From: Phycisphaerae bacterium
GTDB lineage: Bacteria > Planctomycetota > Phycisphaerae > SM23-33
DNA length: 64,000 nt
Direction of reading: 5' to 3'
Assembly (NCBI GenBank): GCA_030745875.1
Contig: JASLNT010000059.1
Span: 1-64,000 of the forward strand
In this document: piece by piece, positions 45,601 to 52,943 of the stretch
Layout: each line of letters begins with the position of its first letter
Position numbering within the stretch: the first letter of the stretch is position 1
Notes under the pieces: generated by a model
What the model was told of the DNA's origin: nothing
What the model saw: the letters and a program-made list of their open reading frames with translations, nothing else
Databases searched by the model: none
Position numbers and translations under genes: made by a program

Positions 45601-45756
45601 GATCTGACGATCCCGTTCTGCGGCGATTCCATGGAAGCAAACGCCTGGTCCGAGGGCGAAATCAAGAGAGGCCTGGAGCGCATGAAACTCCGCCGCCAAG
45701 CCGACCAACGCGATCTGGACAACATCAAAGCGATGCTCCAGGCCGCAAAAGAATAA
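42670..45756 (+). CDS. HzsA-related protein with two CxxCH haem motifs and N-terminal jelly-roll domain
   Basis: 1028 residues from the ATG at 42670 (AGGAAGAATTAGT upstream). The leader has a possible lipobox (AVLLSC) and also a Sec site near CYA, so anchoring is uncertain. Residues about 20-175 form a galactose-binding-like sandwich (WMRSTYTPPKGVDLKKLSLE, EVYINGVLA). Then come PD40-like propeller strands (DPELSYDAKRVLFAW, HALSPSVMDDGRVVYMRWD) and a C-terminal part with CVGCH and CVKCH (in LDKHCVKCHNP), predicting two c-type haems. It is larger than its paralogues at 31643 and 58329. The esterase gene follows by 12 bases. Confidence 0.85.
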   Translation: MRKTICLAITGAVLLSCSACYAVNIESVWKYTTVDPGSGWNQPGFAENKSCPWKSGKGGFGKVGTPGGRVATIWNTPDIWMRSTYTPPKGVDLKKLSLEVCHDEDFEVYINGVLAAKDTGHIGAFKLFAISPAARKTIKPGGNIIAVHCHQTVGGQFIDVGLTTKSRATKVRRAVRPVWKPSKVADTKYVRKATWSATMLAVRKAIGASDLKLDVDLASAVAVEFWRDFPQQTDWLMQDSPGKMSEWMLGYVDGKGDMSGFLKKNRDAGLERGLIERALVECGAEAAGLRKDLGALVKASAGPDDGRWLGLYARTCRIRRQKRLASLLAKTKQIIFARHHNMGGGFFAYTEYTNWKGNKYGGLFKLDLANEAAADGKFARTTALIKTEASGAIIRDPELSYDAKRVLFAWRKGGPDRYLKIYEMDLASRDTRLITGGGETYGASYDPVYLPDGNILFNSTRVIQSVDCAGPDVANLYVCDKDGRFARRVGFDQVHALSPSVMDDGRVVYMRWDYNDRSQIYTQCLMQMNPDGTAQTEYYGNNTFEPTTFFHPRGIPGTSKVMVALGGHHNPQCGKLGVLDNSKGRQGVSGVIELPSGEKPTYRRADAYAQVGDMYQYPYPLDESTLLVSYDPIAYNLRVRGRRGFNNKEHMRFHLYFMTYDGKRELLAADSRISSCQPVPMIARKVPHIRPSSVDYRKTTGRFYMQDIYLGPGLKGVARGTIKKLRVVELRFREMNIGRNSSSGKGGGASVITPISVGTGSWDVKVILGDATVYDDGSAMFEAPARTPVYFQALNEKNQVIQTMRSWATLMPGESFSCVGCHENKNDTPKAMAKVAQAMKAGPEKLKTFYGPPRGFSFPKEVQPILDKHCVKCHNPNAKGKGKNYVLTSEEVIDNGAKRKWSRSYLTLTNTKARGPNSFDKARANEIVNWISNSSVPTMIPPRHGGSTRSKLISMLEKGHEKVKLSREEMDKLCAWIDLTIPFCGDSMEANAWSEGEIKRGLERMKLRRQADQRDLDNIKAMLQAAKE

Positions 45757-45768
45757 AGGGAAACTACA

Positions 45769-47097
45769 ATGCGAAAGAACTCCATCTTCCAGATCGTTGC
45801 ATGCTGCCTGTTGGTCTGCGGCGTCGCGTCGGCAAGAACAGCGCCCAAGACCATCAAACTGGACAAGGGCGATAGCGGCAAGGATATCCGGGCCGACGTC
45901 GGGACCGTTATAGATCTGACGCTGGCGGGTAATCCGACAACCGGATACGTATGGTCAGTCGAGAAGACCGCGGGCAATTCGGTGAAACTCGGCAAACTGT
46001 CGTACAAAACCAGACCCCACAAACGCGGAATGGTCGGCGTCGGCGGGCACTACACGCTTCCCATGTCAGTGGTCAAAAAGAGCGGATTCTCGATCACGCT
46101 GCACTACCAGCGCCCCTGGATGAAGGGCAAGCAGGCTCCCGCGTCGGTCTTTACGCTGAAGGTCAACGGTGGAGCGGCGTCCGCCAAGCCGGCGGCGTTC
46201 GGGGCCACCGAGACGTTCCTGCTCTGGCCCGGTACTCCGCCCGGAGCGCGTGACGGAGATGACGCCCGAGCCGCCTCCGTCGCCAAGGCGATCAAGAATG
46301 GAACCTACAAGATCCCAGGCGGAAATCGCGGAGGCATTGCGGTCCCGGCGTGCGATGTCTATCTTCCCGCGAAAGACAACCGAACCGGGATTGGGATCGT
46401 AGTTTACTGCGGCGGCGGATACGGTGCGGTATGCATAGGCTCTGAGGGCATACCGATGGCCAAATGGCTGAACAGAAACGGCATCGCGGTATTCATGGTC
46501 TCCTACCGTTGCAGACCCTACCAGCATCCGGTCCCGTTCTGGGACGTGCAGCGAGCGATCCGGATTGTCAGAAGTCGCGCCAAGGCGTTCGGTGTCAGGA
46601 AAGACTGCATCGGCGTGATGGGCTTCTCGGCGGGCGGTCACGTAACTTCCACTCTTAGCGTGCATTACAAAGAAACATTTGGTCGAAAGTCTGTCGATAC
46701 GATCGACAAGATCAGCGCCCGTCCGAGTTTCAGTTGCCTGATCTACCCCGTGATATCGATGCGCAAGGAGATCACCCACGGCGGCAGCAGGCGGAACTTG
46801 ATTGGCGCCAAGCCTTCTGACGAGCTGGTGGTCAAACTGTCGAATGATGAGCAGATTGACAAGGACACCCCGCCCGCGTTCCTGGCTCACGCAAAGACCG
46901 ACAGAGTCGTCAAGTTCATCAACTCCCAGCGCTACCACGAGGCCTGCAAAAAGCACAAGGTGCCCAGCAAGTTCATTTTGATGTCGGTCGGGCGACACGG
47001 ACCGGGCCTGAAAGACGGTAAGCCCACGATCAGCAGATCGACCGAGGATTACGCCGAGGCGATGCTGATATGGATCAAGAAAATTGTGAAAGGTTAA
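45769..47097 (+). CDS. Chagasin-like inhibitor domain fused to alpha/beta-hydrolase esterase
   Basis: 442 residues; signal peptide about 1-22. Residues about 25-125 match the chagasin (I42) family of cysteine protease inhibitors, with all three loop motifs: NPTTGYVW, GVGGHYTL and RPW. Residues about 145-442 are an alpha/beta hydrolase of the carbohydrate-esterase/BD-FAE type: oxyanion segment VVYCGGGYGAVC, nucleophile Ser287 in GFSAGGH, acid Asp in HAKTDRVV and His in VGRHGPGL. It probably deacylates a sugar outside the cytoplasm, while the inhibitor domain may protect against C1 cysteine proteases. Preceded by the HzsA-related gene (12 bases) and followed by the SMP-30 gene (3 bases). Confidence 0.88.
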   Translation: MRKNSIFQIVACCLLVCGVASARTAPKTIKLDKGDSGKDIRADVGTVIDLTLAGNPTTGYVWSVEKTAGNSVKLGKLSYKTRPHKRGMVGVGGHYTLPMSVVKKSGFSITLHYQRPWMKGKQAPASVFTLKVNGGAASAKPAAFGATETFLLWPGTPPGARDGDDARAASVAKAIKNGTYKIPGGNRGGIAVPACDVYLPAKDNRTGIGIVVYCGGGYGAVCIGSEGIPMAKWLNRNGIAVFMVSYRCRPYQHPVPFWDVQRAIRIVRSRAKAFGVRKDCIGVMGFSAGGHVTSTLSVHYKETFGRKSVDTIDKISARPSFSCLIYPVISMRKEITHGGSRRNLIGAKPSDELVVKLSNDEQIDKDTPPAFLAHAKTDRVVKFINSQRYHEACKKHKVPSKFILMSVGRHGPGLKDGKPTISRSTEDYAEAMLIWIKKIVKG

Positions 47098-47100
47098 ACC

Positions 47101-48015
47101 ATGCGAAATCCAGTATCGAGTATCACTGCGTTGCTTGTCGGGTCAATTCTGTTGGCGGCGTGTCTAAGCATTTCCGCTGCGCCTAAGCCCGCCGCCAAGT
47201 CTGTTGTTGCTCCCGGCGCCAAACCCGTCAAGATTGTCGGTAAGTTCCGATTCACTGAAGGACCGGCCGTTGACGCAAAGGGCAATGTGTTCTTCACCGA
47301 TATTCCCAACAATCTGATATACAAGTACGCCCTCGATGGAAAGCTGTCGGTATGGCGCGAGGACACCGGCGGGGCTAACGGTCTGTTCTTCGACAGAAAG
47401 GGCAATCTACTGGCGTGTGAAGGCAATCGCGGGCGGGTCACCTCGACTACCACCAAGGGCGAGGTCTCCGTGCTGGCCGACAAGTACGACGGCAAGCGGT
47501 TCAACAAGCCCAACGATCTTTGGATCGACCCGCAAGGCGGGATATATTTCACCGACCCGGTATACGGTAGATTCAAGGTTACCCAGGGCGGCCAGCATGT
47601 GTACTACCTGTCCCCCGACGGTAAGAAAGTTACGCGCGTTATCGACGACATGAAAAAGCCCAACGGGATCGTCGGCTCGCCGGACGGGAAGATTCTCTAT
47701 GTGGCCGACCATGGCGGACGGAAGGTCTACAGGTACGATATCGGCAAGGACGGAGCCCTGGCGAACAAGAAGGAATTCGCCCCGGTCGCCTGCGACGGTA
47801 TGACTCTCGACAACGAGGGCAATGTCTACCTGACCGAAAGCCTCGTGCTGGTTTACAATTCCAAGGGCAAGCGAATCGAGCGGATTGAAGTCCCCATGCG
47901 TCCGACGAACGTGTGCTTTGGCGGGTCGGACATGAAAACGCTCGTGATAACCGGTGGAAGGGCGGTATGCACACTGAAAATGCGAGTCAAAGGCGTGCGG
48001 ACGAAGTCACCGTAG
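47101..48015 (+). CDS. SMP-30/gluconolactonase-like propeller protein, secreted
   Basis: 304 residues. The leader carries LLAAC, a good lipobox, so it may be a lipoprotein. A six-bladed propeller of the SMP-30/gluconolactonase/LRE family follows: FTEGPAVDAKGNVFFTDIPN with the metal Glu, FNKPNDLWIDPQGGIYFTDP with the metal Asn, MKKPNGIVGSPDGKILYVAD with the metal Asn, and TLDNEGNVYLTE. Such proteins hydrolyse sugar lactones using calcium or zinc. It begins three bases after the esterase stop codon, so it belongs to that operon. Its last 9 bases overlap the end of the convergent sulfatase gene. Confidence 0.9.
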   Translation: MRNPVSSITALLVGSILLAACLSISAAPKPAAKSVVAPGAKPVKIVGKFRFTEGPAVDAKGNVFFTDIPNNLIYKYALDGKLSVWREDTGGANGLFFDRKGNLLACEGNRGRVTSTTTKGEVSVLADKYDGKRFNKPNDLWIDPQGGIYFTDPVYGRFKVTQGGQHVYYLSPDGKKVTRVIDDMKKPNGIVGSPDGKILYVADHGGRKVYRYDIGKDGALANKKEFAPVACDGMTLDNEGNVYLTESLVLVYNSKGKRIERIEVPMRPTNVCFGGSDMKTLVITGGRAVCTLKMRVKGVRTKSP

Positions 48016-49677
48016 CTCCCGGGCTCTGACGCCCTTGAGGTGGGGGGATTTGGTTTTCTTCAGCCATGCGATAAGTTTGGTTTTGAGTTTCTCGGCCTGG
48101 GGGATGTGCTTCTTGCGGTTGGGGTCTCTCCCGATCAGGTTGTTCATTTCGTGCGGATCGGTTTCGAGGTCGTACAGGGCGTCTACGATTTGCGACTTGG
48201 GATTGTACGAAGTGAGCAATTTCCACCGACGGGTCCGGATCATGAAGTTCGGCCCGTTTCCGCTACGCCATTGCGATACGCAGAAATCGATCCCGTCTTC
48301 TTGTCCGTCGATCAGTTTTCTCAGCGATCGGCCGTCGGATTTGCAGGCGGGCATCGAAAGGTAGTCGAGTATCGTCGCCAGCAGATCCACATGTGCGACC
48401 GGCGTCTTGACCACCGATCCGGGTTTTATCGCGCCGGGCAGTCGCATCAGCAGCGGGATATGCGCCGATCCTTCGTACAGCACCATCTTCGAATGCATTC
48501 CATGATCGCCCAGCATCTCACCGTGATCGCTTGTGAAGATCACCAGCGTATTGTCGGTTAGTCCATGCTTATCGAGGCGAGCGAGGATTCGGCCCACCCA
48601 GTCGTCGATCTCGCGGACCATACCGTAGTAGTTTGAGGTCATCTGGCGTACGTGGGCCTTGTTGCGATAGCGTCGCATTTCGGCCTCTCCGGCCCGTCGG
48701 GCGTACGGTGAGTTGTCCATCGGATCGCCGATGCTCTTGGGCGCCTCGATCCCGGCGGCCGGGTACATTCCGTAATACGGTTTGGGCAGGATCATTGGCG
48801 GATGGGGCGGTCCGAACGAACAGGTCAGCGAGAACGGTTTGTCCTTCACGCGGTCCAGCGCGTCGAGCACCTCGCCCGCCACGAACGCCGTACGCGTGCA
48901 GGCCGCGGGAATGTGCAGACATCCGTAACTGCCCGCCTGGCTGAATGGATTCATTCCTTTCTTGCGTTTTGCTTTCGCGCCTCTGTCGGCGGCGCGCTGC
49001 TTCTTGCGGGCCTCTCTGGACAGGCGATCCCACTCGGTCTGGGGCTTGCCGAACCGCCAGTCGATCGCATCGGGCGAATACGGTCGTCCTGTGCCCTTGT
49101 CCAGCAGCTCGTCCCCGCCGACGGTGCGAGGCTCAATCTTCTGTTTGCTCAGCCACTGTCGGTATGCGGCGTGTTGCGGTTGGACGCCGGTTGCTTTCGA
49201 GTGCTTGCCCGTTTGGCGGACGGTGTTCTTGTATGTTGCGGCGAACCGGTAAGGCGTATGCCACTTGCCGTAATACTCCGTGTGGTATCCGTTGCGGGCG
49301 AGGATGTTGTCGAATGTTGGAACTTTCGCCACGTCGGGGCGGTCGTAGTCGTTGTTGCCCGTAACGCCAACGGTGTCGATTCCGCATCCGGTGAGAATTA
49401 CCGCACGGGCCGGCACGCAGATCGGACAGTTCGAGTAGGCGTTTTCGAAGTACGCTCCTTCTCCAGCCAACCGGTCCAGGTTGGGCGTCTTGAGGACGGT
49501 GTTGCCCGCGCAGCTCATTGCGTCGAATCGCTGTTGGTCGGTCATGATGAACAGGAGATTGATTTTCGCCTTCGGCTTAGGCGCCGCCTCGGCGCCTCGG
49601 GCCGATGCGATCGCAACCGACGCGCCGAACACCCAACGGTGGAATCGTCTTCGCGACATCTTCCTTGTAGTTTGCAT
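48007..49677 (-). CDS. Cys-type sulfatase, Tat-exported
   Basis: 556 residues from the ATG at 49677 (CAAGGTCC upstream); 49659 is an alternative and the much longer open frame to 50385 overlaps the FAD gene. Twin-arginine signal MSRRRFHRW, cut near GAEA. Domain start INLLFIMTDQQRFDAM; formylglycine motif ICVPAR with Cys87; GKWHTPYR; C-terminal metal site FTSDHGEMLGDHGMHSK. The TDQQR and GDHG phrases place it with choline-sulfatase- and heparan-sulfatase-like enzymes. It converges on the SMP-30 gene with a 9-bp tail overlap and is divergent from the FAD protein gene. Confidence 0.94.
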   Translation of the reverse strand: MQTTRKMSRRRFHRWVFGASVAIASARGAEAAPKPKAKINLLFIMTDQQRFDAMSCAGNTVLKTPNLDRLAGEGAYFENAYSNCPICVPARAVILTGCGIDTVGVTGNNDYDRPDVAKVPTFDNILARNGYHTEYYGKWHTPYRFAATYKNTVRQTGKHSKATGVQPQHAAYRQWLSKQKIEPRTVGGDELLDKGTGRPYSPDAIDWRFGKPQTEWDRLSREARKKQRAADRGAKAKRKKGMNPFSQAGSYGCLHIPAACTRTAFVAGEVLDALDRVKDKPFSLTCSFGPPHPPMILPKPYYGMYPAAGIEAPKSIGDPMDNSPYARRAGEAEMRRYRNKAHVRQMTSNYYGMVREIDDWVGRILARLDKHGLTDNTLVIFTSDHGEMLGDHGMHSKMVLYEGSAHIPLLMRLPGAIKPGSVVKTPVAHVDLLATILDYLSMPACKSDGRSLRKLIDGQEDGIDFCVSQWRSGNGPNFMIRTRRWKLLTSYNPKSQIVDALYDLETDPHEMNNLIGRDPNRKKHIPQAEKLKTKLIAWLKKTKSPHLKGVRARELR

Positions 49678-49727
49678 GGACCTTGAGATATCCGAAACGT
49701 CCGCCAAAAGCCATAGCATCCTTAATA

Positions 49728-49756
49728 TTGCCTTGGGTGTGCTTATTGTGCAGAAT
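49728..49756 (+). promoter_or_regulatory. Sigma-70-like promoter of FAD-protein/ferredoxin pair
   Basis: TTGCCT (49728-49733) and CAGAAT (49751-49756) with an exact 17-base spacer. Transcription would start near 49763, 35 bases before the ATG at 49798, which has GAAGGAAA upstream. Confidence 0.5.
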
Positions 49757-49797
49757 AGAGCCCAAGGACGAACCTGCATCGGACGGAAGGAAAATAA

Positions 49798-50718
49798 ATG
49801 CACGATAACGCGTATACCAGACGGGACTTTCTCAAGGCTGTTGGTGTTGGTGTCGCCGGAGCGGCTGTTGGTTTCGGCGCCTTGGGAGGCTCCCGATGGG
49901 CCCATGCAGATCCGATCTACCAGGGCAGCAAGATGGACGATGGGAATATTCGAGGCGTGATCTTCGAGAGCAAATCCGGATGTATGGCGATCAAGGCAAA
50001 GGTGGTCATCGACGCCAGCGGCGACGGAGACGTATTCGGAGCCGCCGGAGCCGCCAATGTCCGACACCTGCACCGGATCGGTCTGGTCCACCGCCTCGGC
50101 GGGGTCAACACCGTTGACCGCAAGAAAGCCAGGAAGAACGGTGTGAAGCTTCCGCGTTTCGGCGCCGCCACGCCGATTCCGGGCGTTACGTGGGTCAACA
50201 TGCAGGGTCCGACGGCCGACTGCCTGGACGTCGAAGCGCTGTCGAAAATCGAAATGGACGACCGCGCCGCGATCTGGAAGAGAATCGCAGAAATCCAGAA
50301 AGTGCCCGGTTGCGAGAAGGTTTTTGTACTCGATACCGCTTCGCAGCTTGGAATCCGGACCTCGCGCACGCTGGTCGGCACGCACGAGATGACCTTCAAG
50401 GAGTTTAAGGCCGGCAAGGTTTTCAGCGACGTGGTCGGCGTAGGCGGCGGGTATTCGTTTACAGGCTCAAAACCGTGCCCGATTCCATACGGAGCCCTGC
50501 TCCCTGCGAAGATTGAAAATCTGCTGGCGACCGGGCGATGCGTGGCGGCCGACAACCTCATGCTAAACTACACCCGCCTGATCGCCCCATGCCTGGTAAC
50601 CGGACACGCCGCCGGCGCCGCCGCGGCCGTGGCGGTCGCCGACAAGACCACCCCGCGCAAAGTAAATATCGCCAAGGTCCAGACGCTGTTGAAGAAACAG
50701 GGGGCGTACCTCGGTTGA
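49798..50718 (+). CDS. FAD-dependent oxidoreductase lacking its FAD-binding domain (internal deletion)
   Basis: 306 residues with a twin-arginine signal (YTRRDFLKAVGVG). After the signal, at about residue 45, the sequence enters directly at GNIRGVIFESKSGCMAIKAK, VVIDASGDGD and later GALLPAKIENLLATGRCV and PCLVTGHAAGAAAAVA. These are middle and C-terminal phrases of the FAD-dependent oxidoreductase family common in planctomycetes. The usual N-terminal GxGxxG Rossmann segment, some 130 residues, is missing without any frameshift. The remaining frame is intact and well translated, so it may be a decaying gene or an exported remnant with a new role. The NapH-like ferredoxin gene follows by 13 bases. 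Confidence 0.75.
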   Translation: MHDNAYTRRDFLKAVGVGVAGAAVGFGALGGSRWAHADPIYQGSKMDDGNIRGVIFESKSGCMAIKAKVVIDASGDGDVFGAAGAANVRHLHRIGLVHRLGGVNTVDRKKARKNGVKLPRFGAATPIPGVTWVNMQGPTADCLDVEALSKIEMDDRAAIWKRIAEIQKVPGCEKVFVLDTASQLGIRTSRTLVGTHEMTFKEFKAGKVFSDVVGVGGGYSFTGSKPCPIPYGALLPAKIENLLATGRCVAADNLMLNYTRLIAPCLVTGHAAGAAAAVAVADKTTPRKVNIAKVQTLLKKQGAYLG

Positions 50719-50731
50719 GGCCGCGAAATAC

Positions 50732-51988
50732 GTGAACAGAAGAACAGCATTACAATCCCTGTTGAAGCTCATCGTGTTGCATGTGTTCGTGCTCTCGTCG
50801 TTTGCCGCATCGACGGCGGTCGGGCTGTTTGTTTTGTGGTTGGGGCAGTTCATTATTCCCGCGCTAAGTCCTCACGTTGCGGTTGTTGGCGCCGTGACAG
50901 TCCGCGGGGTTGGGCTTGCTGCGGTCTTTGGACTGCCGATGCTTGTTGTCGTGATGTTGCGGCGCCGGTGGTTCTGTCGCTGGCTCTGTCCGGTTGGATT
51001 GATTGTGGACTCGTGCGCCAAGGCCCGCCCCGGCGCCAAATACGGATATCGCAAAATCCCTCCGATAGGGCAGTGGTTGATGCTGGCGACTCTCGGCGGC
51101 GCGATTATTGGCTGGCCGCTGTTTCTCTGGCTTGATCCGCTGTCGATCTTCGCTGCTTCGCTGAACGCGTCGCGCTGGCCTTTGGATGCTGCGGCGATAG
51201 GCTCGTTGTCTGTCATGGCGGGGATCGTTGTTATGAGCCTGGTCCTTCCTAAACTATGGTGTTTCAAACTCTGCCCGCTGGGCGGGATGCAGGAAATGCT
51301 GTTCGGCGTGAAGCTGCTTGCCGCGCGAAAACGGAGCGAGACGCCTGCGAGTCTTTCAGGTGTTGCGTTGGCAAGGCGTTCGGCCATATTCGCCGGTCTC
51401 GGTCTGGCCGGAGGGCTGGTTGTCGCCGGGTCCGATCGCAAACGCAACCAACCGCAACTTCGACCGCCCGGAGCTGTCGACGACACGAAGTTCAAAGGTC
51501 TTTGCGCTCGCTGCGGGAATTGCGTGAAGGCCTGCCCGAGTGGGATCATCCGTCAGGACATCCGCCTGTCCGACCCCGCCGGTCTACTCACGCCGGTTGT
51601 GTACTTTAAGAAAGGCGTAGAGGATCCGGAGGAATATGACAAGTACTGTCTGGCTGACTGCCGCGCCTGTACGCAGGCCTGCCCGACCGGAGCCATCGCT
51701 TCGCTGTCGCTGTCCGACAAACTCTGTCGTCCGATTGGATTGGCGGAGGTCGACATGTCCGGATGCCGATTGAAAGACGGGATCCAGTGCAGCATCTGCG
51801 TGTTTGAAATATGCCCTCAAGATGCGATCAATACGAACAATATCAACGCATTTGACATTGAGATCGTGATCGATTCCAACAAGTGCAACGGATGCGGAGC
51901 ATGCGTGCTGATATGCCCGGAGAAAGTTATAGAAGTTCTTCCCAATGGACGGTACGCCATAGCTCCGATTGACGCAGGCGGCGCCTGA
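50732..51988 (+). CDS. NapH-like membrane ferredoxin with four 4Fe-4S-type clusters
   Basis: 418 residues starting with GTG at 50732. The N-terminal half has about five membrane helices and the two CxxxCP signatures of NapH/MauN/CcoG-type proteins (CRWLCPVG, CFKLCPLG). The C-terminal half has four Cys clusters: CARCGNCVKACPSG, CLADCRACTQACPTG, CSICVFEICP and CNGCGACVLICPEKV. It probably moves electrons between the quinone pool and a soluble or exported partner. A twin-Arg-like ARRSAIFAGLGLAGG segment before the ferredoxin part (about 212-226) suggests a Tat-directed second half on the outer face. The obvious partner is the FAD protein 13 bases upstream. Confidence 0.88.
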   Translation: MNRRTALQSLLKLIVLHVFVLSSFAASTAVGLFVLWLGQFIIPALSPHVAVVGAVTVRGVGLAAVFGLPMLVVVMLRRRWFCRWLCPVGLIVDSCAKARPGAKYGYRKIPPIGQWLMLATLGGAIIGWPLFLWLDPLSIFAASLNASRWPLDAAAIGSLSVMAGIVVMSLVLPKLWCFKLCPLGGMQEMLFGVKLLAARKRSETPASLSGVALARRSAIFAGLGLAGGLVVAGSDRKRNQPQLRPPGAVDDTKFKGLCARCGNCVKACPSGIIRQDIRLSDPAGLLTPVVYFKKGVEDPEEYDKYCLADCRACTQACPTGAIASLSLSDKLCRPIGLAEVDMSGCRLKDGIQCSICVFEICPQDAINTNNINAFDIEIVIDSNKCNGCGACVLICPEKVIEVLPNGRYAIAPIDAGGA

Positions 51989-51993
51989 TGGCG

Positions 51994-52015
51994 CCTGATC
52001 TGAGAAGCTATCAGG
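51994..52015. terminator. Weak hairpin between convergent genes
   Basis: CCTGAT (51994-51999) pairs with ATCAGG (52010-52015) across a 10-base loop, in the 22-base gap between the ferredoxin and REC-GGDEF genes. No T run; at best a weak bidirectional stop. Confidence 0.2.
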
Positions 52016-52943
52016 TGAAGTACTCCACATTCGACTGTGACGTTTCGGTCTGATCCCAATCTGCGGATTGCTCGGTCACAACGCGATTTCCGCCTATTTC
52101 CTGGGCCTTTTGCAGTGCTTTTTCAGCGGCGCCTGTCAGTTCTTCGAGATTGGTCTTGCCTTCCGTATCGGCGATGCCAAAGCTGACTGTCACCCAGATT
52201 TCCTCATCATTGACTTTCAGATGCATCTTGCTGATTCGATTCTGGCATCGTTCGGCCAGTACGGCGGCGTTTGCGGCGATTTCGTCCGGAACGATGATGG
52301 CGAATTCTCCGCCTTGGGGTCTGGCTGGAAGGTCGACTTGGCGACACTGTGCGGCGATGGTTTCCGAGGTTACCTGCAACGCCCTGTCACCGGCGGTTCG
52401 TCCGTGCGTATTGTTTATCCGATCGAAGCGATCCATCTCGGCCATGATGAGAGACAGCGGGCGTCCATGCCGCTCGACCCGGGCCCACTCTTCCTGTAAT
52501 CGCGTAGTCAGAGCCCTGTGGTTTGCAAGCCCTGTCAACGGATCGACGCTGGCGCGATTGGTAAGCAGGTCCTGCATATACTTGGTGCGCAGGCCCGCGT
52601 TGACCCTCGCCTGCAACTCATAGGCGTCAAACGGTTTGGTTATGTAGTCGACAGCCCCGATGTTCAGGCCCTTGATCTTGTCTTCGGCGCTGTCTGAGGC
52701 GGTCAGAAAAACCACCGGGATCATACACAGTTCCGGTTCGACTTTTAGCATGCGGCAGACGTCGAATCCGGTCATGTCGGGCATGTCCACATCCAGCAGG
52801 ATCAGGTCCGGCTGCTCGAGTCTGACCGCTTCGATGCCTGTCGTTCCGCAGTCGGCGGATACGACATCCAGTCCGTCTTTGGATAGGCGCACTTTGACCA
52901 GTGCAATGGCTTCGGGACTGTCGTCAATTATTAATACCTTCAT
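52011..52943 (-). CDS. Response regulator with degenerate GGDEF domain
   Basis: 310 residues from the ATG at 52943 (AGGAGACCGTATC upstream). The receiver domain (1-125) has acidic pair DD at 7-8, phosphoacceptor Asp51 (LILLDVDMP) and Lys103. The GGDEF domain (about 133-300) has the PleD-like inhibitory site RQVD (201-204), but the catalytic GG(D/E)EF reads QGGEF (210-214), losing the third-position acid, and the first metal Asp is Glu169. It probably binds cyclic di-GMP rather than making it. The start overlaps the stop codon of the hybrid kinase gene by four bases (ATGA), so it is the kinase's partner. Confidence 0.9.
   Translation of the reverse strand: MKVLIIDDSPEAIALVKVRLSKDGLDVVSADCGTTGIEAVRLEQPDLILLDVDMPDMTGFDVCRMLKVEPELCMIPVVFLTASDSAEDKIKGLNIGAVDYITKPFDAYELQARVNAGLRTKYMQDLLTNRASVDPLTGLANHRALTTRLQEEWARVERHGRPLSLIMAEMDRFDRINNTHGRTAGDRALQVTSETIAAQCRQVDLPARPQGGEFAIIVPDEIAANAAVLAERCQNRISKMHLKVNDEEIWVTVSFGIADTEGKTNLEELTGAAEKALQKAQEIGGNRVVTEQSADWDQTETSQSNVEYFT

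Noticed and set aside
48802-49686. 294-codon antisense frame over the fourth sulfatase
   Set aside because: High GC keeps the frame open; no start signal or family resemblance.
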